The notes: a model not told the origin generated them from the sequence alone. A stretch of DNA of 64,000 nucleotides from Pseudomonas serbica (GCF_028823535.1 NZ_JAQIYM010000090.1:496001-560000); one strand, 5' to 3'; shown: positions 53,450 through 63,900, counted from the first letter of the stretch. Numbers and translations: made by a program.

Positions 53450-54737
53450 TAACCGCCCGCCTTGCCAGGTGGATTTGTAATCCAGTTGGCGGCCAAACTC
53501 GCACCAGTCTTGATCCGGAAACGGATGGTTTCGAACTTTCCAGGGGATAGGGCCATGAGGTTACCCATACGTTACTGCCCAATCTCTGGTGCAATTCAAC
53601 GTGCGGCGTTTCCTCACAACCAATCTGTTGGGACGTTATATCGTAACGTTGCTTAGTCGCATTTTGCGACTCGTTTCAAGGTGCACTCATACTCTGGCCA
53701 TAACCACCAAGAGTCGCAAAATGCGACTCTTTGATAGAAGTAATCAGACCCGCACCGCACTGTCTAAACAGGAGGAAGCGCCCGTGGGTAAGTCGCATTT
53801 TGCGACTTGAGCAACCCTGCACGTTAAGGTTCGACTCAGACTGAAGTCGCAAAATGCGACTTGTGACCAGGTGGGTGCGCATGGTGAGGTCTTAGGTATG
53901 GGCGATCCTGAACTGTTCCACACCTGCATCTCGGTGTGCCACGAATAGCCTTAGTAAGCATCTGATGGGAAGCCATCGGATCAGCCATTTTCACCATGCT
54001 CATCTACAGCAATGAGGGAAGGGTAAGTGGCACAATCAATCCTATCGCTCGGCGGCCATACGTGAGTCGCAAAATGCGACTGATGAAAATGACGATGGTT
54101 CATCAGTGGGATCAAAAGCCTCGTTTGACGTGGGAAAGCCAAATCAAATGTTCGAGCTATAAGACATGGAATGCAGCCACGCTTTGTGAGTGTGTACGGA
54201 TCTACTGAACCGGACACCAGCATCAACACCTCATGCTATTAAGGCTAGCGAGTGTCTGAGCGGCAGGCCTAGTTAAGTCTCGCGGGCGTATAACGGAGTT
54301 AGATTCACGGGATTAGTGAGAAAATAGCCAAGTCTCATAGGATGGCGACACCTGGCGATCACGACAGATTTCGCTGATCAAGGACGCCAATCCGCTACGC
54401 ACCATTAGTTCTTAGGATGTACTCAGCTTTCCGCTTCTATGTTTTCGGTTAACGGTGGACGGTGACAGCTACAGGGAATTTCTTGGAGTGGAGACCATTA
54501 GGTAGAGCACCAGGCTTTCCGGAGAACCATGCTGGACTTTAGGTATATCGTCAAATCGAGAGGGAGGTTAAGAAGGAGCGGTACCGCTACAGGGATATAG
54601 AGTTGCCAGCTAAAAGCGCTGTGAAAGACAGGGATGGGCGCAGATTTACCCCTTGAGGCATAAAAATACTGATTTCGTTTAAAAAATCTGCTGGGCAAAG
54701 CACCTGAAAATCACGCAGATTTAAAATCTTAAAACCG

Positions 54738-54748
54738 ATAAGCCTTAT
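54738..54748. promoter_or_regulatory. Third copy of the parA operator-like palindrome
   Basis: ATAAG-C-CTTAT, with further similarity to the parA promoter on its right side (CTTTT then ATG-like bases). It lies at the other end of the non-coding region. Confidence 0.4.
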
Positions 54749-54778
54749 GACTTTTGATGGTTTTGGCGTTTAAGGCAA

Positions 54779-54803
54779 AGAAAACCGCCCCTTAGGGGCG
54801 GTT
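54779..54803 (-). terminator. Terminator of rep/primase gene
   Basis: AACCGCCCC-TTA-GGGGCGGTT (54783-54803); on the minus strand TTTTCTTT follows. It lies 5 bp past the stop. Confidence 0.85.
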
Positions 54804-54807
54804 GGCG

Positions 54808-56346
54808 TTAAGCGAGGGCAGGGGAGGCCGGTTGTGCTGCTTTACGTGCGTCTTCCGGCATACGCTGCATCAGGTGGATCATGAACGCACTCTTGGCAAA
54901 GGTGAGCTTCTGCTGATCGACGTCCACATGCTTGTCTGAAAACATGCGAGCAAGATTGCCGCTTTCGAGCTGAATGTTGACCCAGCCCTGCAGCGCAGGA
55001 ACTTTGCGAATCTCGGTTTGATAACCGATCAAGTAGTTGGTCACAGCATGCGCAATATCGTCGTACTTCGGGGAAGAAGACTTCAGCTCATGCTGAAGCA
55101 CCTGCTTGAGCAATAGCTTTGAGTCTCCGGTGGCAACGAACTCCCTCAGGAAGGCCCTGTGACGCTCCTTGAACGCTGCATAGGTCGATTGCTTGTCTGT
55201 GGCCTCAGGAGCGGCGATGACCTCCGCTGCCGGCTTAGGAGGCTCAGGCAACCGTTCCGTTTTGTAGTTGGTGTAAGCCCAACGCACCATGCTCGACAGC
55301 CAACCGATAATGTCGGAGTGTTCAGCTTCAATTTTTTCGTACAGCTCGCGAGCGTACTTCCAAATTCCCGTGGCGATGAATCCTGGCATCTCGTCCATCG
55401 TGTCCCCGGCCTCAATCGGCTTGCTGCCCTCATCATGTGCAGCCTGAAAGATGAAAAGGAGGAGGGATTTGATGTCCGTTTTATGACCCATCTTGCCGAT
55501 TTCACGAGCTGTAATGGTGAGGGCCAGCCGATGGTTGGAACCTTCAAGTCGGTAGTCATCAAGGGAGGGCTTATGTCGCTCGCACAGCGTGGCCCAGGAC
55601 ATGTCTACCTGATCAGGAACCGCATCAAAACGACTGACATGGGTGCCCGTAAAGTGCACCAAAGGAACATGCTTTTGGGAGGAGGGCGCCCTGAACTTGA
55701 TGGCACGACTCGCCTTAATGACGTCTTCCTGGTCACGCGCCATCCCCAAAATGTCATCCATCGAAATGGCTGCGCCAGGGCGATGGTAGGCTTTTGGCTT
55801 GATGTCGGAGTTTTCTTTCGAATGACTCGGGTAGTAGTAAAAGCGCGAAGGGTTGCAGCAGCTGACGTCCAACTCGATTCGGGTTTTCAGCGACTCGAAG
55901 CAAGATGGCCAGTGCTCAACCAGAATCGGCTCGAACAGGCGCAGAACCATGCGGTATTTCCACGGCGTTGCCAGCGAGTAGTTGTGGGTCGTGTAGACGC
56001 AATACTCATAGCCGGCAAACAGCTCTTCAGCCTGATCCAATGCACCTGGCTTGTCCAAGTCGATCACCAAGGCTGTGATTGCCTCGATGTTGATGTCACC
56101 CCGGTAGTGGGGCGGTTGCTGCACCTTACCAGGCTTCTGTTGGGGGTAAACCAACTGCCACTCTGCCTCATGCTTCATCATGACAGGCATGAAGCCTTCC
56201 CCGTCTTTACGGTTCCGCAGGCGGTGAGTGGCCACTGTTTCTTTGAATTCCTCCCAAGAGAATTCCTGTTGACCTGTGCTCACGTCAACATCGAAGCAGT
56301 TTTTGAGGTCAACGACGTAAAGGAATTCTTCTGGTTGCTGGTTCAT
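54808..56346 (-). CDS. Probable replication initiator with AEP primase-like domain
   Basis: 512 residues. ITALVIDLDKPGAL contains the DxD metal motif, followed by YCVYTTHNYS...WKYRMVLRLFEPI and DVSCCNPSRFYYYPSHS, an order seen in archaeo-eukaryotic primase-like domains of plasmid and phage replication proteins. The C-terminal 250 residues are helical. It borders the parS region and has a helicase (dnaB) 3 kb further, so a Rep or primase role is likely. No winged-helix Rep_3-type match is seen. Start ATG 56346 has AGG four bases upstream. Confidence 0.7.
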   Translation of the reverse strand: MNQQPEEFLYVVDLKNCFDVDVSTGQQEFSWEEFKETVATHRLRNRKDGEGFMPVMMKHEAEWQLVYPQQKPGKVQQPPHYRGDINIEAITALVIDLDKPGALDQAEELFAGYEYCVYTTHNYSLATPWKYRMVLRLFEPILVEHWPSCFESLKTRIELDVSCCNPSRFYYYPSHSKENSDIKPKAYHRPGAAISMDDILGMARDQEDVIKASRAIKFRAPSSQKHVPLVHFTGTHVSRFDAVPDQVDMSWATLCERHKPSLDDYRLEGSNHRLALTITAREIGKMGHKTDIKSLLLFIFQAAHDEGSKPIEAGDTMDEMPGFIATGIWKYARELYEKIEAEHSDIIGWLSSMVRWAYTNYKTERLPEPPKPAAEVIAAPEATDKQSTYAAFKERHRAFLREFVATGDSKLLLKQVLQHELKSSSPKYDDIAHAVTNYLIGYQTEIRKVPALQGWVNIQLESGNLARMFSDKHVDVDQQKLTFAKSAFMIHLMQRMPEDARKAAQPASPALA

Positions 56347-56372
56347 AGCGCCTACTCGTAAGTCATTAATTG

Positions 56373-56402
56373 ATCATAAAATCTGCGGAAGCGCTGGCGC
56401 AA
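56373..56402 (-). promoter_or_regulatory. Promoter of rep/primase gene
   Basis: On the minus strand TTGCGC (56397-56402), 18-bp spacer, TATGAT (56373-56378). Leader of about 20 bases. Confidence 0.5.
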
Positions 56403-56427
56403 GCGAACTGGAGACATTGGGTGTGAA

Positions 56428-56456
56428 TTGACATTGTGCCAATCTTTAGGTATGTA
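56428..56456 (+). promoter_or_regulatory. Promoter of deoxyribonucleotidase gene
   Basis: TTGACA (56428-56433), 17-bp spacer, TATGTA (56451-56456). Divergent from the rep promoter. Confidence 0.5.
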
Positions 56457-56482
56457 TTGTCACCTTATTTAAGGAATTGCCC

Positions 56483-57109
56483 ATGAAGCCTATCGCCATA
56501 GATGTAGATGACGTGATCGCAGTGCTAAAAAACGCACTCTACACAAGCCTGAAGAAGCGCTACCCGAGCGTCGAAAGCCCTGAGCATTGGGCCGGCTTCG
56601 ACATTTACAATCGCTATGGTATTCCTATCAAGGAATTTCTGGACATCATTCTCGAGGACAACCTGCTGGCCACGATTCCTATGGCTCGCGGTGCCCTGAA
56701 GGCTTTGCAGGCCCTTAAGGACAGTGGTCGCCCGCTGGTATTGATTACGTCTCGAGGTTACGCCCCAGAAGCCCTGACCACCGGCTGGTTGGCTGCCAAC
56801 AAGGTGCCGCATGACGATCTGATCATCGTGCCGGAGGGCATGACTAAAGCCGAGGCAGCCATTGCGAAGTACCCACAGGGCTTCTTGTACATGGTTGACG
56901 ACTTGCCGAAAAACCTCGATGACATGAAAAACGCAGGCCTGGTGAAATACACGATCCTGATCGACCAGCCGTGGAACCAAGAGCGCCAGGACTACAAGGA
57001 AGGGGTGTCTCGGTTCGAAAGCCTTGAGGATTTTGTTATTTCGCTGCAGCGTGAAAACTTCAAAGAGCACCTGAAGTTTCCGGCAGTATCGCTGGAGCTG
57101 GCCTGCTAA
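56483..57109 (+). CDS. 5'(3')-deoxyribonucleotidase (NT5C-like HAD phosphatase)
   Basis: 208 residues. HAD motifs: IAIDVDDVIA (motif I with both Asp), LVLITSRG (motif II), and MVDDLPKN (motif IV). This set and length fit NT5C-type nucleotidases that remove phosphate from deoxynucleoside monophosphates. With nrdA, gmk and dUTPase it completes a nucleotide-pool set. ATG 56483 has AAGGA seven bases upstream. Confidence 0.85.
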   Translation: MKPIAIDVDDVIAVLKNALYTSLKKRYPSVESPEHWAGFDIYNRYGIPIKEFLDIILEDNLLATIPMARGALKALQALKDSGRPLVLITSRGYAPEALTTGWLAANKVPHDDLIIVPEGMTKAEAAIAKYPQGFLYMVDDLPKNLDDMKNAGLVKYTILIDQPWNQERQDYKEGVSRFESLEDFVISLQRENFKEHLKFPAVSLELAC

Positions 57110-57238
57110 ATAGACATATGTGATATATTGACGCGGAGGTAGGCCTGTGGCCATCTCCCCAGTGTGTCACATCATGCAAGGGGAGGGTGTCCTGCAGGTG
57201 TTGCCGACAGGTTCAAAGAACACTTCAGGAGCTCTCCA

Positions 57239-58423
57239 ATGCACGATCAGAAACCCTCTGGGCAGCAAGCCTCTGGGGATAAGAAATCTGGCTGGCTGAC
57301 AATCGAAAATGCCCGAAACCTGGGATTGATCATTGCTTCCGTCGCCGTAACCTATGCCGCGATCAACACCGCTCAGCAAGCAACCGCGACGCGACCAGCC
57401 CCAGCGGCCCCTCTCGCCGTTGCCGCACCAGCCCCTTCGCAACCCATCCCGGCACAATCTCCCGCTCCAAAACCGACCGGCGATTCGCTTGAAAGCAATG
57501 GTCGCCTGGATCTTGGTCAGGATGAGCGTTCCGAGGCCTTCAAAGAGTTCCTCAAAGTAAAAATTGACGAACTGAATAAGGCCGGCCCGGTTGTCTATGC
57601 GACCGAACCAGTTGCTCCAGAGCCTCTGGAGGCGGTCGTTTCGTCTGCCCAGGCGCCAGTGGCACCACAAGAGTCCCCGTCGCTTGCAGCGGCCCCACAG
57701 GCGGTTCAACAGCCGGCGTCACAAGAAGCCCATGCTCCAACCGGCAGTACCGAGCCAGTTAAGGGCACTACGTCGAAGGGCTTCCCAATGACCACGCATC
57801 CGGCCCCGTTTGTCGACGCCGTCGCGAAGGCAAGCCTGGAGAGTAAGCGAGTGGCGTTCGCCAAATCCGGACAGCCTGGTGTTGCAAAAATTGGCTACAA
57901 CGTCGATGGCTCGATCATGGGCGAATCTGAGAAGCAAGAGCAGATCCGGTCTACCCTTACGAATATTCCTGATGAGTGGACGATTATTTACAAGGCTCCG
58001 CAGGAGAAGGTCAGGCTCTATGTCTTTACCGACCCAAGCTGCCCATATTGCAAAAAATTGCACAGGGCGCTGCCACAATTGCAACAAGCCGGGATTTCCG
58101 TTCACTACCTGATGTATCCGCGTGACATGGCCACAGTCGCCGTGGGTCAAGTGTCTCCGACCGGCGAGAATATGCGCAATATCTGGTGCACGCCTGACCA
58201 GAGGGCCGCAATGGACAGCGCGTTCTTAGGCTACCGCGTGCCTGATGCTGACTGCGCAGCACTGCCGAAGTCGATCCATCGCACCCCACCGCCCGTGCCG
58301 GATCACTACAACATGGGTCAGATGTTCGACGTTCAGGGAACGCCAACCATGTTTGCTTCGAACGGTAGGTCAGCCAAAGGGTTTGGTGAAGCTCAGGAGC
58401 TGATTAGTTACCTCCTTCGCTGA
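57239..58423 (+). CDS. Membrane-anchored DsbC/DsbG-like disulfide isomerase
   Basis: 394 residues. A membrane segment (about 27-41) is followed by a 150-residue Ala/Pro/Gln-rich linker and a thioredoxin-fold domain with CPYC at 268-271 and cis-Pro in GTPTMF. It should act in the periplasm on disulfides of exported proteins, such as the Cys-rich protein at 10605 or conjugation components. TrbB/DsbC-type proteins are common in type IV conjugation systems. ATG 57239 has GGAG eight bases upstream. Confidence 0.85.
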   Translation: MHDQKPSGQQASGDKKSGWLTIENARNLGLIIASVAVTYAAINTAQQATATRPAPAAPLAVAAPAPSQPIPAQSPAPKPTGDSLESNGRLDLGQDERSEAFKEFLKVKIDELNKAGPVVYATEPVAPEPLEAVVSSAQAPVAPQESPSLAAAPQAVQQPASQEAHAPTGSTEPVKGTTSKGFPMTTHPAPFVDAVAKASLESKRVAFAKSGQPGVAKIGYNVDGSIMGESEKQEQIRSTLTNIPDEWTIIYKAPQEKVRLYVFTDPSCPYCKKLHRALPQLQQAGISVHYLMYPRDMATVAVGQVSPTGENMRNIWCTPDQRAAMDSAFLGYRVPDADCAALPKSIHRTPPPVPDHYNMGQMFDVQGTPTMFASNGRSAKGFGEAQELISYLLR

Positions 58424-58448
58424 ATCGTTGCCTCTACGCTTCACCCAT

Positions 58449-58478
58449 AAAAAAACGTGCGCCAGGCGCACGTTTTTC
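58449..58478. terminator. Bidirectional terminator
   Basis: ACGTGCGCC-A-GGCGCACGT flanked by A and T tracts, between dsbC-like and dnaQ genes. Confidence 0.9.
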
Positions 58479-58534
58479 GTTTTCAGGGTAAAGGCCACGT
58501 TGGGAGACCCGCTGCTGCGGCTCTCTGGATCGCC

Positions 58535-59269
58535 TCAGCGCATTTCAAGGCCCGCTGCCAGGCATTCGCCGCCAGAAGACTTCTTAATGCGCTCACAGAG
58601 CTTCTGGTGCCGTTCCTGATCATCTGACCGCAGCGAAGAAACCTTGAGCGAGCCCACTGGTAAGGAAAGGCGCTCTGGGGAAAGGGTAGGGCCAGCCAAA
58701 CGTGCACGGGTGTCAAACGTCATGCCTGTTTGGCTGATACGCATGACTTTGAAAATTTCACCAAGAATGGTGGCGTCGAGCAAAGCGCCGTGCAATTCCC
58801 GCTTGATCTTGGCATCGCCAAGCAACAGGTTGTTCAAGCGGTCAAGGTTATAGCGACCAGGCCCGTATTTGGCCCTCGCCAGCACCAGGGTACAAATGAC
58901 CGGGTTACCCAACTGCGTAAGCGTCTTCAGGCCAGCGTGCTTTAGCTCCGCATCCAGAAATGGGATGTCGTGCGCAGCGTTGTGAGCGACAAGCGTAGAG
59001 CTGCCGATGAACTCCAGCATATCCATCGCAATGTCAGAGAAAACCTTTCCGCCACCCAACTGAATACAGTCATCGCGGCTCAATCCGTGCACATCGTAGG
59101 CGCCCTCAGGTACGGATCGCTGGGGGTCGATATACACATGAAAGGTTCTGCCCGTTGGGACGCTACCCTTCATCTCGACGATGCCAATTTCGCACAGTCG
59201 ATGGCCTTCATGAAACTTGAATCCTGTGGATTCAGTGTCCAACACCGCAAAAATCTCTGGATCTGACAT
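58535..59269 (-). CDS. dnaQ: DnaQ-family 3'-5' exonuclease (Pol III epsilon-like)
   Basis: 244 residues. DEDDh motifs: LDTESTG (Exo I), AHNAAHDIPFLDAE (Exo II) and HGALLDA (Exo III, with His). By family it proofreads for DnaE. After the exonuclease domain (about 180) a 60-residue tail may bind the polymerase, but the usual epsilon clamp motif was not seen. It lies downstream of dnaB in the same direction, with dnaE divergent: a plasmid replisome cluster. Confidence 0.9.
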   Translation of the reverse strand: MSDPEIFAVLDTESTGFKFHEGHRLCEIGIVEMKGSVPTGRTFHVYIDPQRSVPEGAYDVHGLSRDDCIQLGGGKVFSDIAMDMLEFIGSSTLVAHNAAHDIPFLDAELKHAGLKTLTQLGNPVICTLVLARAKYGPGRYNLDRLNNLLLGDAKIKRELHGALLDATILGEIFKVMRISQTGMTFDTRARLAGPTLSPERLSLPVGSLKVSSLRSDDQERHQKLCERIKKSSGGECLAAGLEMR

Positions 59270-59325
59270 AGATGTTGCCCGCGATTAAGTGACTGACCTC
59301 ATTGTTTCATGGACGAGAGCGTCAA

Positions 59326-60855
59326 TTAAAGGGGATTGTCAGAATAGTCAGGGTCGGACAAGGCGGTATCGGATGCTGGGTCTTCCCAGGGCATCGTGTC
59401 CTGTGGCAATTCTCTGAAATCAATGCCTTCCAAGACCTCGCCTGCTGAGCTTGGGCCTTTGTCCCCTCTGGCTTTGTCTTTACCGCCCCGTTTGGACGTC
59501 TGTGGGTCTGGATGCTTGACCAGCGACTGGTCAATGTTTTTGAACCTTGATTGTCCACCGGTAAACCCAACGTAAGCCGTGCCGAGCGGCCCGTTACGCT
59601 GCTTCCCAATGATGATCTCGGCAATGCCTTTGTATTCAGTGTCAGGGTTATAAACCTCATCCCGGTACACGAACATGATCACGTCAGCATCTTGCTCAAT
59701 GGCACCAGACTCACGCAGGTCGGCAGCGATAGGACGCTTGTTCGGGCGCTGCTCCAATGAGCGCGACAGTTGGGAGAGAACGATAATCGGGATACCAAGA
59801 AGTTTACCCAAGGCCTTGAGGCCCTGAGTGATTTCACCCAGCCCTTTAACTGGATCACCCGCGTGAAGCGCCGACAGCCGCATCAACTGCAGGTAGTCGA
59901 TCATAATCAGGGAGAATGGCGTTTCATCGAACTTCCGGATGGCTCGTGCGCACAGTTGCTGAAGCGTCAGGCCTGGGCTGTCATCGATGAAAATTGGGGC
60001 TTTTTTAAGTTTTTCGCTCGCGATCTGAAGCTTTTCGAGGTCGCCGACTTTGAGCTTGCCACGACGAAGGTCTTCAAAATCAATCCCACCAATGCTGGCA
60101 ACCGAACGTTGCAGAATCGATGTGTCAGGCATTTCCAGGGAAAACACCATGGTCGCCCGATTCAACACCACCGACACGTATTCGATGATATTCATCGCAA
60201 ACGTCGTCTTACCCATGGAAGGGCGGCCACCGATGATGATCAGGTCTGCTGGTTGCAAGCCTGCCAGAAACTCATCGAGTTGATCGAAGCCCGTGGGCAC
60301 GCCCGGCGTGGTTTTTCCAGAAGCTAGATCGGTAAACTGAACAAACCATCGATCAAAGACATCAGCGTAGGATTTGACTGTGTCGGCACCAGAGGTCATC
60401 CGGTGATTGGCGTCCTGAACGCCCTTCGATAGCTTCGAAAGATCTTCGGACAACGGCGCTTTGAACTGCAGCAGATCCACTTGGACTTGTTGCAGATTTC
60501 GCAGGGTATCGCGGCGAACGGCAATATTACGCAATTCTTCTGCCGCTCGAGTCACGCTGAGGGCGTCTGGCATTTCAGCCAACGACTCCATCAAGAACTC
60601 TTCAACGAACTTCATGCTGGCAAAACGGGAGAGGGCGAGAGCCGTCGAAACCGGGTTGTTCAGCTTGGTCTCACCGCTAACCCAGGCATAAATCTGCCGA
60701 GCGCCATCATTAAAAAAGTCACCAGGTTCGATAACCTCAGCGACTTTTGTAAAAAGGCTCGGCGAGTCCAGCAAGGTGGCGATGATCGTTCTTTCGAGGG
60801 GATACGCCCGCTCAGCAAAATTTGATATTCCATTAGCATCAACGAAAGACGTCAT
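59326..60855 (-). CDS. dnaB: Replicative DNA helicase DnaB
   Basis: 509 residues. N-terminal domain to about 120, then RecA-like core with Walker A GGRPSMGKTT, LIMIDYLQLM, and RPIAADLRESGAIEQDADVI (DnaB-specific). No intein. A 60-residue charged C-terminal tail (GGKDKARGDKG...) is extra. It unwinds the fork ahead of polymerase. The start is ATG 60855, with ATG 60861 next to it; GGGTG lies seven bases upstream of the former. Confidence 0.95.
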   Translation of the reverse strand: MTSFVDANGISNFAERAYPLERTIIATLLDSPSLFTKVAEVIEPGDFFNDGARQIYAWVSGETKLNNPVSTALALSRFASMKFVEEFLMESLAEMPDALSVTRAAEELRNIAVRRDTLRNLQQVQVDLLQFKAPLSEDLSKLSKGVQDANHRMTSGADTVKSYADVFDRWFVQFTDLASGKTTPGVPTGFDQLDEFLAGLQPADLIIIGGRPSMGKTTFAMNIIEYVSVVLNRATMVFSLEMPDTSILQRSVASIGGIDFEDLRRGKLKVGDLEKLQIASEKLKKAPIFIDDSPGLTLQQLCARAIRKFDETPFSLIMIDYLQLMRLSALHAGDPVKGLGEITQGLKALGKLLGIPIIVLSQLSRSLEQRPNKRPIAADLRESGAIEQDADVIMFVYRDEVYNPDTEYKGIAEIIIGKQRNGPLGTAYVGFTGGQSRFKNIDQSLVKHPDPQTSKRGGKDKARGDKGPSSAGEVLEGIDFRELPQDTMPWEDPASDTALSDPDYSDNPL

Positions 60856-60888
60856 CGGCATACACCCGGTTGCAGTTTGAGGGAGACG

Positions 60889-60916
60889 AGTATAGGGTTC
60901 CGACCTCAATTGTCAA
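60889..60916 (-). promoter_or_regulatory. dnaB promoter
   Basis: On the minus strand TTGACA (60911-60916), 16-bp spacer, TATACT (60889-60894). The dnaE promoter on the other strand is less clear; TATAGT near 60923 is the best -10 box. Confidence 0.75.
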
Positions 60917-60979
60917 TTGATTGCATATAGTGTCATCTGTCACCCTAGATAGACCATCTGCATCCCAGGAGCAAGCCGC

Positions 60980-63900
60980 GTGAGCTTTGTCCATCTGTCC
61001 CTACATTCCGAATACTCCTTGCACGACTCGCTGGTCAGAATCGACCAGCTGATGGATGGCGTGGCCGATGCTGGGATGCCAGCGGTAGCGGTGACCGACG
61101 ACTGCAACATGTTTGCGACGATCAAGGCATATAAGGCGGCTATGGCGTCCGGCGTCAAGCCGATTATTGGTGCCCAGATACTGATCCAGACGAGTCGTCT
61201 GAGCACCTCGCTTCTAACCGTCCTGTGCCGCGACAATGACGGATACCGAGCACTCAGCGAAATCATCTCGCAGGGTTATGAAAAAGGCATCCGTGACAAG
61301 CTGAATCGTCCGATCATCCCGCTCAGCTGGTTTAATGACAAATCTTCAGGTTTGATCGCACTGTCCGGCGCTCGGCAAGGGGAAATCGGCACGCTGTTGA
61401 TGCAAAACCGCGATAAAAGCTTGGTGATGGACTCGGTCTCGGAGTTCCGCGAGCTCTTCGGTGACAATTTTTACCTCGAGCTGCAACGTATTGGCCACGG
61501 CGCCGACGACCGCTATGTCCGTGAAGCCGTGCAGCTGGCCATGGAAGTCGACTTGCCGGTGGTCGCAACCAACAACGTGCGCTTTCTGCAGAGCGATGAA
61601 TTCAGTACTCACGAGGTTCGTGACGCTATCGCCCAAAAGCGTACCGTCGACGAGTTGCGAAAAGACCACACGCCGAACTGCACGCAGCATCAGTTCCTGA
61701 AAAGCCCTGAGGAGATGATTGAGCTCTTCTCGGACATTCCTGCAGCCATTGAAAACACCCTGGTTATTGCGGCCCAGTGCAGCGTTGACCTCACCCTAGG
61801 CAAAAACTACCTGCCGGCCTTCCCAGCCCCGGAGGGGATGACCGAGGCTGACCTGCTCGACAAAATGTCATTCGATGGCCTGGAAACACGCCTGCGTGAA
61901 TACTTTCCGACAGACGAGGTCATTGCCAAACACCGGCAAGAGTACGAGGAACGCCTGCGCTTTGAGCTCAACACCATCAAACAGATGGGTTTCCCCGGCT
62001 ACTTCCTGATCGTTGCTGACTTTATCACCTGGGCCAAAAAGAACGACATCCCGGTAGGGCCAGGCCGTGGTTCGGGCGCCGGCTCCCTGGTGGCCTACGC
62101 CCTAGGAATCACCGACCTTAACCCGATCCCCTATGCATTGCTGTTTGAGCGATTCCTTAACCCGGAACGGGTCTCGATGCCCGACTTCGACATCGACTTT
62201 TGCATGGACAAGCGAGACAAGGTGATCGAATACGTAGCGGATGCGTATGGTCATCACGCCGTCAGTCAGATCATCACGTATGGCACCATGGCTGCGAAAA
62301 GCGCCATCAAGCGGGTGACTAACGCGCTGGGCATGCCAGGGGGCCTGGGTAACAGCATGGCCAACCTAGTTCCCAAGGCGCCTGACATTACCCTTGAAAA
62401 GGCTCTGAAGCTGGCGCCTGAGCTGAAGATCTTGATCGATACGGATCAGGACGCCCGCAGGATTTGGGATTATGCGGTGGCTGTTGAGGGTTTGTGCCTG
62501 CAGACAGGTAAACATGCCGGTGGTGTTGTAATCGCACCGACCAAATTGACCGACTTCTCTCCTGTCTACTGCGACGCTGACGGTTCGAACCTGGTAACTC
62601 AGTTCGACAAGGACGATGTGGAAGCAGCAGGTTTGGTGAAGTTTGACTTCTTGGGCCTGAAAAACCTGACGACCATCGATTATGCGGTGAAATCGATCAA
62701 TGCTCGCCACCTGAAGGAGGGTAAGGCCCCTCTGAACATCGCCTTCATCCCATTGGACGACAAGCCGACCTACAAGCTGCTACAAAACGCCGAGACCACG
62801 GCAGTGTTCCAGCTTGAGTCGAAGGGCATGAAGGAACTGGTCAAAAAACTAAAACCTGACTGCCTGGAAGACTTGATCGCACTGGTGGCCTTGTTCCGTC
62901 CGGGCCCACTGCAATCGGGCATGGTCGACGACTTCGTAAACCGTAAGCACGGCAGGGCAGAAGTTACCTACCCGCATTCGTCTCTTGAGCCGGTATTGAA
63001 TAACACCTACGGCGTAATCGTGTACCAGGAACAGGTGATGCAGATCGCCCAGGTCATGGCCGGTTACACCCTCGGCGGCGCGGACATGCTGCGCCGAGCC
63101 ATGGGCAAGAAAAAACCCGAGGAAATGGCTAAACAGCGGCAGATCTTCGTCGACGGCTGCGTCAACAACAAGATTCCCGCCGAGCTGGCCGAATCCGTGT
63201 TCGACCTGATGGCGAAATTCGCCGAATACGGCTTCAACAAGTCTCACTCTGCCGCCTACGCGTTAATTGCTTACCAAACCGCCTACCTGAAAGCGAACTA
63301 CCCTGCCGACTTCATGGCGGCGGCACTGACCTGCGACATCGGCAACACCGATAAAATCGTCAAGCTGATCCACGAAACCCGCATGATGGGCCTGGAAGTC
63401 ACCCCACCTGATATCAACCACTCCAAGTGGGCCTTTACCCCGCACAACGGCAAAGTGCTGTACGGCATGGGCTCGGTGGACAGGCTGGGCGAAGTACCGA
63501 TCCTGGAAGTACTGAAGAACCGTGAACAAGTGGGCGAATTCGAAAACCTGGTCGACTTCCTCTACCGCGTCCCACTGCGCAAGAACGTGATCGAGTCCTG
63601 TATCAATGCGGGCATGTTCGACTTCAGCGGGATTGATCGGTCTGAACTGCTCGCGGTGTACCCGCTGGCGCTGGAAGCCGGCAAGCACCTGCGCAAGCAC
63701 CAAGGGCAGGGCATGTTATTTGATATGGAGATCCCGCCCGTCCCCCGTTTGACCGTGCCAGCGATGGAAATCAACATTCGTCTCGACGGTGAGCGCAAGG
63801 CCCTGGGCCTATACCTGACAGGCCACCCTTACGAGCAATATCGTCCGGCCCTGCGTCCAGCTCTGACCTGCAACCTATCGGATCTGGTTACCAACCTCGA

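Larger units (their letters stand above)
50748..54080. repeat. parS: parS-like array: 15 copies of GTCGCA-NNN-TGCGAC
   Basis: 15-bp palindromes, nearly always GTCGCAAAATGCGAC or its complement. Starts: 50748, 50908, 51098, 51144, 51204, 51341; 52302, 52480, 52568, 52629; 53656, 53713, 53792, 53846, 54066. Thirteen have perfect arms; 50908 and 52302 each have one mismatch; 50748 has centre ATT instead of TTT. They fall in three groups of 6, 4 and 5. I saw none elsewhere in the window. Position beside parA, palindromic form and lack of coding suggest ParB-binding centromere sites. Confidence 0.8.
50601..54807. other. 4.2-kb region without convincing intact genes: centromere and possible origin region
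   Basis: No reading frame here has a ribosome site, known motif or convincing codon pattern. The region holds the parA promoter, 15 parS-like palindromes, four tandem TGGCC units (51761-51780), a decayed TnpB fragment and the Rep gene terminator. Its place between parA and the probable rep gene suits a replication origin, but I found no iterons or clear DnaA boxes. Confidence 0.6.

Noticed and set aside
53180..53568. Active transposon or RNA-guided nuclease
   Set aside because: Only the C-terminal zinc part remains, with a lost Cys and no catalytic domain in frame.
50748..54080. CRISPR array
   Set aside because: Repeats are 15-bp perfect palindromes, present in either centre orientation with spacings from 46 to over 1000 bp; no cas genes.
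55159..56361. 400-residue plus-strand frame
   Set aside because: Antisense to the primase-like gene, which has a terminator, a promoter and recognisable motifs.
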